Source of the DNA: Chloroflexota bacterium
Lineage (GTDB): Bacteria; Chloroflexota; Dehalococcoidia; Lucifugimonadales; Australimonadaceae
Length of the DNA stretch: 5,035 bases
Reading direction: 5' to 3'
NCBI GenBank assembly: GCA_028875085.1
Contig: JAPPFU010000166.1
Coordinates: forward strand, 1 to 5,035
The position numbers were made by a program, and so were the translations under genes. The notes beneath the pieces were generated by a model that had not been told where the DNA came from, did no database searches, and saw only the letters and a program-made list of their open reading frames with translations. Below, one piece after another: positions 1 through 4,791 of the stretch. How positions within the stretch are numbered: position 1 is the stretch's first letter; each line of letters begins with the position of its first letter.

Positions 1-1234
1 AACGGGCGCTACGCGGGGCTTCGGCGCCTACTTATGCTCGGGGGCGGCGCCGACGCCCGTGGTCAGTTTCAACGTTCCCCACTTGGGGGCAGCGGGCGGA
101 ATCGTCATCACCGCCAGCCACAACCCCGGCGCATGGAACGGCTTCAAGTACAAGCCCTCCTACGGTGGCAGCGCCGCGCCGGAGGTGGTTACGGAGTTGG
201 AGCACCGCATCGCCGGCGCGCTTGCCGACGGCCCGGCCGACGCTATGCCACCGGACGAGGCGCGCGCCGCCGGGCTGCTGACCGACGTGGACGCCGCGGG
301 GCCGTACTTGGCCAACGCCGCGCGCTCCATCGACCTCGACGCCATCCGAGGCGCGGGACTGCGCGTGGCGGTGGACAGCATGCACGGCGCGGGCGGAGGC
401 TACTTCGCGGCGCTAGTCGGCGGGGGGAGCAGCGCGGTCGCGGAGTTCCGCGCCGAGCCGAACTCCGCCTTCCCCGGCATGGCGCAGCCGGAGCCTATCG
501 CGCCCAACCTCGGCCCAGTCATCAACGCGGTTCGGGTCGGCGGCTACGACGTTGCACTGGCCACCGACGGCGACGCCGACAGGCTGGGCGTCATCGACGA
601 GAAGGGCGCGTTCATCACCACCTTGCAGACCTTCGCGCTGCTGTGCCTCCACCAGTTGGAGGTGCGCGGGCTGCGCGGCCCGCTGGTGCGCTCCATCACC
701 CAGAGCGCGATGATCGACAAACTGGCCGAGCGCTACGGCGTTCCCGTGCGCGTTACGCCCGTGGGCTTCAAGTTCCTCGGCCCGGTAATGATGGCGCAGG
801 ACGCGCTGGCTGCCGGGGAGGAGAGCGGCGGCTACGCCTTCCGGGGCAACATCCCCGAGCGCGACGGCCTGTTCAGCGGGCTGCTGCTGCTGGAGATGAT
901 GACGCGCACCGCCAAGCGCGCCTCCGAGCTCACCGTGTGGCTCACGGAGCTGACCGGCGAGCATCACTACGACCGCCTCGACGTGCATCTCGACCCGGAC
1001 GCGCCGCGCCCGTCCGTCCAAGCGCTCGCGGAGAGCGCGCCCGCGTCGGTCGCGGGGCTGGCGGTGCGCGAGCGCCGCACGGAGGACGGCTTGCGCCTGT
1101 TGCTGGATGGCGGCTACTGGGGCCTCATCCGCGTGTCGGGCACGGAGCCGCTATTGCGCATCTACGCCGAGGCGGACTCGTCCGAACGCGTAGCGCGCAT
1201 CCACGAGGAACTGCGCGCACTGGCGGGGGTGTAG
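1..1234 (+). CDS. Phosphoglucomutase/phosphomannomutase family protein, 5'-truncated by window edge
   Basis: The enzyme would move phosphate between C1 and C6 of a hexose (glucose or mannose phosphate) in the cytoplasm, feeding cell-wall, glycogen or nucleotide-sugar synthesis. The frame is open from base 2 and gives 410 visible residues ending at TAG 1232-1234. Family proteins have about 460 to 475 residues, so roughly 60 N-terminal residues are missing. The signatures appear in the expected order: TASHNP with the phosphoserine codon at 116-118, the metal loop DGDADR at 566-583, the sugar-binding loop GEESGGY at 815-835 followed by NIPERDG, and the phosphate-binding RVSGTEP at 1130-1150. The GTG at 59 is not the start: homologous sequence (TPVVSF and residues before it) continues upstream to the edge. 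The GEESGG loop fits the PGM/PMM subtype common in Chloroflexota and cyanobacteria better than GlmM, but substrate preference cannot be decided from sequence. The gene runs convergently to the ribosomal operon. Confidence 0.95.
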   Translation, partial: TGATRGFGAYLCSGAAPTPVVSFNVPHLGAAGGIVITASHNPGAWNGFKYKPSYGGSAAPEVVTELEHRIAGALADGPADAMPPDEARAAGLLTDVDAAGPYLANAARSIDLDAIRGAGLRVAVDSMHGAGGGYFAALVGGGSSAVAEFRAEPNSAFPGMAQPEPIAPNLGPVINAVRVGGYDVALATDGDADRLGVIDEKGAFITTLQTFALLCLHQLEVRGLRGPLVRSITQSAMIDKLAERYGVPVRVTPVGFKFLGPVMMAQDALAAGEESGGYAFRGNIPERDGLFSGLLLLEMMTRTAKRASELTVWLTELTGEHHYDRLDVHLDPDAPRPSVQALAESAPASVAGLAVRERRTEDGLRLLLDGGYWGLIRVSGTEPLLRIYAEADSSERVARIHEELRALAGV

Positions 1235-1262
1235 AGGGGCATTGCCCCTCCGGGCGCCCCGG
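1234..1262. terminator. Possible bidirectional terminator: two GC-rich inverted repeats between convergent genes
   Basis: A perfect 7-bp stem, GAGGGGC (1234-1240) and GCCCCTC (1244-1250), encloses an ATT loop. It begins at the last base of the phosphohexomutase stop codon. A second inverted repeat follows at once, CCGGG (1250-1254) and CCCGG (1258-1262), ending just before the rpsI stop codon. The position between two convergent 3' ends suggests transcription termination in both directions. Neither strand shows a T-run after the stems, so these are not classical intrinsic terminators; L-shaped GC-rich terminators or Rho-dependent termination are possible. The stems are seen, the function is inferred. 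Confidence 0.4.
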
Positions 1263-1263
1263 G

Positions 1264-1668
1264 CTAGCGCTTGGTGTACTGGGGGGCGCGGCGGGCGCGC
1301 TTGAGGCCGTACTTCTTGCTCTCCTTGATGCGGGAGTCGCGGGTGAGGAAGCCGGCGGCGCGTAGCGCCTTCTTGGTTTCAGGGGCGGCAAGCACCAGGG
1401 CGCGGGAGATGCCGTGGCGCAGGGCGTCGGCCCAGGCTGAGATGCCACCGCCCTCGATCTTGGCGACGACGTTGAAGCGCCCGTCCGTGCCTTCGGTCAC
1501 AGCGAAGGGGGAGAGGGCGCGCTTGCGCCAGTCGATCCATGGCAGCGCCTCGTCGATGGGCTTGCCGTTGATGACGACGGCTCCGTTGCCGCCCGGGTAG
1601 AGTCTGACGCGGGCGATGGCGGTCTTGCGCTTGCCCGTGCCGTAGTAGTAGGCGGAACCGGTCGTCAT
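1264..1668 (-). CDS. rpsI: 30S ribosomal protein S9 (uS9)
   Basis: S9 is a small-subunit protein whose basic C-terminal tail reaches the P-site tRNA anticodon stem-loop. The 134-residue product matches the family length (about 130). Residues 9-25 carry the N-terminal signature (YGTGKRKTAIARVRLYPG), INGKP is at 33-37, the glycine turn GGGIS at 73-77, RHGISRAL at 84-91, and the tail GLKRARRAPQYTKR ends at residue 134; the usual terminal SKR is TKR here. ATG at 1668 is preceded by GAGGAG with 6-base spacing, located in the last codons of rplM, and only 3 bases separate the two genes. It is the last gene of the operon, as rplM-rpsI pairs usually are. One oddity: the conserved GQA after GGG is replaced by A-W-A (residues 78-80). 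Confidence 0.98.
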   Translation of the reverse strand: MTTGSAYYYGTGKRKTAIARVRLYPGGNGAVVINGKPIDEALPWIDWRKRALSPFAVTEGTDGRFNVVAKIEGGGISAWADALRHGISRALVLAAPETKKALRAAGFLTRDSRIKESKKYGLKRARRAPQYTKR

Positions 1669-1671
1669 CGG

Positions 1672-2529
1672 CTACTCCTCGTCCTTCTTTGGCGCGGCTT
1701 TTCGTGCCGGAGCGCGGCGGCGGCGCGGCGGCGCGGATTTGGTTTGCGGTTGTTCGTTAGTCTGCTCAGCGACCGCCACGGGCGCGGATTCGGCTTGCGG
1801 TTGTTCGTCCGTCTGCTCCGCGACCGTCTCCGGCGCGGATTTGGCTTGCGGCTGCTCGTCCGGCTGTTCCGCGACCGTCTCCGGCGCGGACTCGGCTTGC
1901 GGCTCCTCTACGTCAGCAGCCTGGGCGCGACGGCGGCGGCGCGGCGCGGCAGCGGGTTGGGGTTGCTCTTCGGCCTGTTCGGCCGCGATCTCGGGCGCAG
2001 GCTCGGCTTGGGGCTCCTCCACGGCGGGAGACGGGGGGGCGGTGGGAGCCTCGGCGCGGCGGCGCTCGGCAGCGGCCCTTGCGGCGGCGCGGGCGCCCGT
2101 GCCGGCATTCACCTGGGCCTCGTGGGGATGCTCGGCGCCGGGATAGACCTTGAGGCGCTTGAGCATGCGGCGTCCGAGGCGGTTGCGCGGGAGCATGCCC
2201 TTGACGGCGGCCTGGATGACGCGCTCGGGGAAGCGGGTCATCATCTCGTCGAGGGTGCGCTGCCGGAGGTGGCCGACGTAGCCGGTGTGGCGGTAGTAGA
2301 CCTTCTGCGCGCGCTTGTTGCCGGTCACGTCCACGGAGGCGGCGTTGACGACGACGACGAAGTCGCCGGTCAACTCGTGCGGGCTGTAGATGGCGCGGTG
2401 CTTGCCTTGCAGGACGCGGGCGGCCTCGGCGGCGAGGCGCCCCAGGCGCTGGCCGCGCGCGTCCATCACGCGCCACTTAGGGGCGAGCCGCGCTCTCGGC
2501 GTGTGCTTGGTCGTGCGTTGCAGTTGCAT
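1672..2529 (-). CDS. rplM: 50S ribosomal protein L13 (uL13) with a long repetitive C-terminal tail
   Basis: L13 is an early-assembling large-subunit protein that binds 23S rRNA. Residues 1-140 form a complete L13 domain: KWRVMDARGQRLGRLA at 18-33, LQGKHRAIYSP at 40-50, GDFVVVVNA at 55-63, the VTGNK segment at 68-72, YYRHTGY at 78-84, and VKGMLPRNRLGRRMLKRLKVY at about 109-129. L13 is normally 140 to 150 residues; this one has 285. The extra 145 residues are low complexity: an Ala/Arg stretch (146-159), then 17-residue repeats of the type EQPQAxSAPETVAEQTD, with Arg clusters at 197-201 and 269-272, ending in KKDEE. ATG at 2529 is kept because the next one (residue 22) would remove the conserved KW. 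The gene begins inside truA, overlapping it by 53 bases, with no clear Shine-Dalgarno site, so coupling to truA translation is likely. The core identity is certain; the role of the tail is unknown. Confidence 0.97.
   Translation of the reverse strand: MQLQRTTKHTPRARLAPKWRVMDARGQRLGRLAAEAARVLQGKHRAIYSPHELTGDFVVVVNAASVDVTGNKRAQKVYYRHTGYVGHLRQRTLDEMMTRFPERVIQAAVKGMLPRNRLGRRMLKRLKVYPGAEHPHEAQVNAGTGARAAARAAAERRRAEAPTAPPSPAVEEPQAEPAPEIAAEQAEEQPQPAAAPRRRRRAQAADVEEPQAESAPETVAEQPDEQPQAKSAPETVAEQTDEQPQAESAPVAVAEQTNEQPQTKSAPPRRRRAPARKAAPKKDEE
1675..1680 (-). promoter_or_regulatory. Ribosome binding site for rpsI inside the 3' end of rplM
   Basis: GAGGAG on the minus strand forms the last two glutamate codons of rplM and sits 6 bases before the rpsI ATG. 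The ribosome finishing rplM therefore clears the Shine-Dalgarno site, which suggests coupled, roughly equal synthesis of L13 and S9. Confidence 0.8.
1729..1908 (-). repeat. 51-bp coding tandem repeat in the rplM tail (three full copies plus a partial one)
   Basis: The plus-strand word gcgcgga recurs at 1731, 1782, 1833 and 1884, an exact 51-base period. Translated on the minus strand this gives residues 208-224, 225-241 and 242-258 (17 residues each) and a partial copy at 259-267. A further, more diverged full copy lies at residues 171-187 (1969-2019), with a partial copy at 188-196. Copies differ by point changes (ETVAEQPD, ETVAEQTD, VAVAEQTN), so the array is not a very recent expansion. 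The period is a multiple of three and keeps the frame. Confidence 0.92.
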
Positions 2530-3298
2530 AGTCGTGCGGCGGGAAGTTTGCGTACTTGACCTGGCGGAGGGTGAGGCCCTGCGGCGGCAGCACCGCCTGG
2601 GCAGCGCCGCGCCGTCCGCTGTTCGCCAGTTGTTCGAACTCCCTGCTCGTCCTTTCTCCTAGGCCCACCTCCAGCACGGCGGCGGCCATACGGCGCGCCT
2701 GCTGCGGAAGGAAGGCGTTGCCTTCGATCTCGATATGCGCCTCGGCGCCCTCCCTCCAAACGGCAGTTCGGAGGATGCGGCGGCACGTCGGCTTGCCCTC
2801 CGGATAGCGGCCGCAGAAGGGCGCGAAGTCGCGCTTGCCTTCCAACGCCGCTAGGACGGCGGCCATAGCCGCGATGTCCAACGGGCCCGGCGCCGCATGG
2901 GTGAAGCGCCTGCGCAATGGCGACCGCGCCCGCCGGGTGAGCAGGCTGTAGCGGTAGACCCGCGAGAGGGCGTGCCGGCGCGGGTCGAAGTCCGGCGCCG
3001 TCTCGTGAGCCTCGACCACCGCCACGTCAAGCGGCAAGTAGTGGTTAAGGCCGTCGCGGAGCCTGTCGGCAGACAGCCCGCTCGCGGTGTCGAAGGCCGC
3101 CACTTGGCCCAGCGCGTGGACGCCGGCGTCGGTTCTGCCCGCGCCGTAGAGCCGCGCTTGCTGCCCGGTGAGGGCGGCGATCGCCTCTTCGATTGTCGCC
3201 TGCACCGACGGCGCGTTGGCTTGGCGTTGGAAGCCGGCGTAGGCCGTGCCTTCGTACTCCAACACCAGACCGATGCGTCGCAGCGGCGCGCGGCTCGT
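2477..3298 (-). CDS. truA: tRNA pseudouridine(38-40) synthase TruA, probable ACG start
   Basis: TruA isomerises uridines 38, 39 and 40 in the anticodon arm of many tRNAs to pseudouridine. From the ACG at 3298 the product has 273 residues, within the family range. The catalytic motif GAGRTDAGVH places the catalytic Asp at residue 57; SRVYRYSL (112-119) holds the conserved active-site Tyr region, and EGNAFLPQQARR plus the C-terminal PPQGLTLRQV are typical. The first standard start codon is GTG at 3265, but it would cut off the first beta-strand, because the upstream frame reads LRRIGLV before LEYEGTAYAGFQRQ, as TruA proteins do. ACG at 3296-3298 lies 5 bases after a GAGGAG site and 2 bases after the rplQ stop; CTG at 3283 is another candidate. 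The 3' end runs 17 codons past the rplM start, with a tail rich in A, H, T and S. Gene identity is sure, the start is inferred. Confidence 0.95.
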   Translation of the reverse strand, partial: TSRAPLRRIGLVLEYEGTAYAGFQRQANAPSVQATIEEAIAALTGQQARLYGAGRTDAGVHALGQVAAFDTASGLSADRLRDGLNHYLPLDVAVVEAHETAPDFDPRRHALSRVYRYSLLTRRARSPLRRRFTHAAPGPLDIAAMAAVLAALEGKRDFAPFCGRYPEGKPTCRRILRTAVWREGAEAHIEIEGNAFLPQQARRMAAAVLEVGLGERTSREFEQLANSGRRGAAQAVLPPQGLTLRQVKYANFPPHDYATATHDQAHAESAARP

Positions 3299-3300
3299 TC

Positions 3301-3657
3301 CTACTCCTCTACCAGTTCTAGGATCGCCATCGAGGCGGCGTCTCCCTTTCTGGGCATCAGTTTGAGCATCCGCGTGTAGCCGCCCTCGCGAGTTGCGTAG
3401 CGCGGCGCCAGGTCGTCGAACACCTTCTTGACCGCGTGCTTGTCGGGAAGCATTGCCGCCGCGATGCGTCTGTCGTGCACTGAGCCGCGCTTGCCTTTGG
3501 TGATCACCTTCTCGGCGAGGCCGCGCACCTCGCGCGCCTTGGCCTCCGTGGTCGTCACCCGCTCGCGCATGATGAGCTGAGCGGCGAGGTTGCCCAGCAG
3601 CGCGCGGCGGGGGCCGGAGCGCCGGCCCAACTTGCGTCCTACCACTCGGTGACGCAT
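3301..3657 (-). CDS. rplQ: 50S ribosomal protein L17 (bL17)
   Basis: L17 is a large-subunit protein near the exit of the peptide tunnel. The 118-residue product has the usual length (about 116 to 127) and the family N-terminus MRHRVVGRKLGRRSGPRRALLGNL, in short segments: RHRVxGRKLGR (2-12), RALLGNLAAQL (18-28), then the strongly conserved VTTTEAKAREVR (34-45), EKVITKGKRG (49-58), and a C-terminal region with GGYTRMLKL (92-100) and AILELVE. It follows rpoA directly, the nearly universal bacterial pairing. ATG at 3657 has AGGA 7 bases upstream, within the rpoA stop region. It ends GAG GAG TAG, which supplies the site for truA. Confidence 0.98.
   Translation of the reverse strand: MRHRVVGRKLGRRSGPRRALLGNLAAQLIMRERVTTTEAKAREVRGLAEKVITKGKRGSVHDRRIAAAMLPDKHAVKKVFDDLAPRYATREGGYTRMLKLMPRKGDAASMAILELVEE
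3304..3309 (-). promoter_or_regulatory. Ribosome binding site that argues for the ACG start of truA
   Basis: GAGGAG on the minus strand forms the last two codons of rplQ and stands 5 bases before the in-frame ACG at 3298. The same arrangement (GAG GAG TAG followed by the next start) occurs at rplM-rpsI with a 6-base spacing. The GTG at 3265 lies 38 bases from it and has no comparable site of its own. Confidence 0.65.
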
Positions 3658-3664
3658 CGCCTAG

Positions 3665-3675
3665 TCCTAGTCCTC
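3665..3675 (-). promoter_or_regulatory. Ribosome binding site of rplQ overlapping two in-frame rpoA stop codons
   Basis: The minus strand reads GAGGACTAGGA followed by CTAGGCG and the rplQ ATG. AGGA is 7 bases before the start. In the rpoA frame this is GAG GAC TAG GAC TAG, so the gene ends in two TAG codons one codon apart, and the purine-rich stretch serves both stop and restart. Confidence 0.7.
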
Positions 3676-4740
3676 GGAAGCGTCCGGCTCCTCGACGGCC
3701 ACGGCTGCGCCTTCAACGGATGCGGGGGCCGCCGCTTGGCTCGGCGGAGGGTCGCCCAGGTCGGGGTGGCGGATGCCCAGGAGCTCCAACTTCTCCTTGA
3801 GCTCCTGGAGCGAGCGCTCGCCGAAGTTCCGCGTCTTCAGGAGTTCGGCGCGGCTGCGCTCCAACACCTCGCCCACTTTGTTGATGGAGGCCCGCTTGAG
3901 GCAGTTCTGTGTGCGCGGCGTGAGGCCCAATTGCTCCACCGGGCGGTTGTAGAGCGAGGCGGGGATGGAGGCGGCCCAGGAGGGTCTGCCACCTTCCTCT
4001 TCGATGCTGTCGGCGACGGTGGTGAAGCGGAAGACGTGCTCGTAGAGGATGTGCGCGCCCTGGCGCACCGCCTCGCTGGGGGAGATGGCGCCGTTCGTCC
4101 ACACCTCCAGCACAAGCCGCTCGAAGTCGACGTGCTGGCCGATGCGCGTGTTCTCCACTGAGTAGTTCACCTTGCGCACTGGCGTGAAGATGGCGTCGAC
4201 GGGCAACACGCCGATGGGCAGGCCGTTCTGCGTGAACGCGGGCTGGTAGCCCTGCCCCTGTCCGACGTTCATCTCGATCACCAGCGCCGCGTCTTCGTTG
4301 TCGAGGGTGGCGAGGTGGAGTTCGGGATTCACAATCTCGAAGTCGGAGGAGACCATGATGTCGCCCGCGCAGACTGCGCCCTTGCCCTTGACCTCGAGGC
4401 GAAGTTTGCCGGGTCTGCTGGTCGAGGAGCGCAGGTTGATGGCCTTCACGTTCAGGAGGATGTCGATCACGTCCTCCTTCACGTTGGGGATGGCGGTGTA
4501 CTCGTGCTGGATGCCGTCGATGCGCACCCAGTCAACGGCCATCCCGGGGATGGAGCCGAGCAGCACGCGGCGCATGGGGTTGCCCAGCGTTTGGCCGTAG
4601 CCGCGCGGAAGCGGCTCCACGACGAAGCGCCCGTAGGTGTCGTCCGCCTCCAGCACCCGCACCGTCGCTTCAGGCACGGGCACCGGATCGATGGTCAGGT
4701 CGCGCTCGCCGCGTTCGTCGTATCCGTAGTCCAGCATCAT
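3667..4740 (-). CDS. rpoA: DNA-directed RNA polymerase subunit alpha
   Basis: Alpha dimerises to start RNA polymerase assembly, and its C-terminal domain contacts UP-element DNA and activators. The product has 357 residues, longer than the usual 310 to 340. The N-terminal domain shows YGRFVVEPLPRGYGQTLGN (36-54) with PMRRVLL (55-61), HEYTAIPNVKEDV (79-91), GQGQGYQPA (160-168) and the dimer/beta-contact segment TPVRKVNYSVENTRIGQ (186-202). A linker at about 242-264 leads to the C-terminal domain (265-323), where RTQNCLKRA (276-284) and NFGERSLQE (305-313) match the DNA-binding determinants; Arg276, Asn279 and Cys280 align with E. coli R265, N268 and C269. Residues 331-357 are an Ala/Pro/Glu tail ending EEPDASED, beyond the normal end. 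Start: two ATG codons in tandem at 4740 and 4737, with GAGGA 10 bases before the first. The gene ends TAG GAC TAG. Confidence 0.98.
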   Translation of the reverse strand: MMLDYGYDERGERDLTIDPVPVPEATVRVLEADDTYGRFVVEPLPRGYGQTLGNPMRRVLLGSIPGMAVDWVRIDGIQHEYTAIPNVKEDVIDILLNVKAINLRSSTSRPGKLRLEVKGKGAVCAGDIMVSSDFEIVNPELHLATLDNEDAALVIEMNVGQGQGYQPAFTQNGLPIGVLPVDAIFTPVRKVNYSVENTRIGQHVDFERLVLEVWTNGAISPSEAVRQGAHILYEHVFRFTTVADSIEEEGGRPSWAASIPASLYNRPVEQLGLTPRTQNCLKRASINKVGEVLERSRAELLKTRNFGERSLQELKEKLELLGIRHPDLGDPPPSQAAAPASVEGAAVAVEEPDASED

Positions 4741-4750
4741 CGCTATCGCA

Positions 4751-4755
4751 TCCTC
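4751..4755 (-). promoter_or_regulatory. Ribosome binding site of rpoA
   Basis: GAGGA on the minus strand lies 10 bases before the first of two tandem ATG codons (13 before the second). The spacing slightly favours the first ATG. A two-codon reading ATG CGA TAG overlaps the site in another frame and is probably chance. Confidence 0.6.
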
Positions 4756-4769
4756 GCGCTTTCGCTCGC

Positions 4770-4791
4770 CTCCCGCCTTTGCTAGCGGGAG
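4770..4791 (-). promoter_or_regulatory. Perfect 7-bp inverted repeat across the rpsD stop codon
   Basis: In the minus-strand transcript CTCCCGC pairs with GCGGGAG around an 8-base loop TAGCAAAG, which contains the rpsD TAG stop. The stem is made of six G-C pairs and one A-T pair, and no U-run follows, so it does not look like an intrinsic terminator. It sits at the head of the 41-base rpsD-rpoA spacer. A role in partial attenuation, mRNA processing or 3'-end protection of the upstream message is possible but inferred. Confidence 0.5.

Noticed and set aside
59..61. GTG as the start of the phosphohexomutase
   Set aside because: The frame continues upstream to the window edge with family-like sequence, and starting here would leave too little of domain 1 before the catalytic serine.
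413..1021. 202-residue minus-strand frame inside the phosphohexomutase
   Set aside because: It is antisense to conserved catalytic segments and resembles no known protein family.
34..1365. 443-residue open frame on the plus strand overlapping the phosphohexomutase
   Set aside because: It is a shadow frame: Arg/Gly/Ala-rich, no family motif, and it covers a gene with all the expected active-site loops in the neighbouring frame. GC-rich DNA leaves long open frames by lack of stops.
1729..1908. Repeat array considered as CRISPR or iteron-like repeats
   Set aside because: The copies are directly adjacent with no spacers, stay in frame, and translate into a repetitive protein tail.
1744..2559. 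271-residue plus-strand frame antisense to rplM, with repeated GLRL-type segments
   Set aside because: Its repeats are the antisense reading of the 51-bp array, and the rest is antisense of the L13 core. It has no recognisable domain or ribosome binding site of its own.
4742..4750. Two-codon reading ATG CGA TAG before rpoA as a regulatory minimal ORF
   Set aside because: It overlaps the rpoA ribosome binding site, has no site of its own, and such a short match is expected by chance.
4741..4781. Promoter for rpoA in the rpsD-rpoA spacer
   Set aside because: The 41 bases are GC-rich with no convincing -35/-10 pair; co-transcription with rpsD is the simpler reading.
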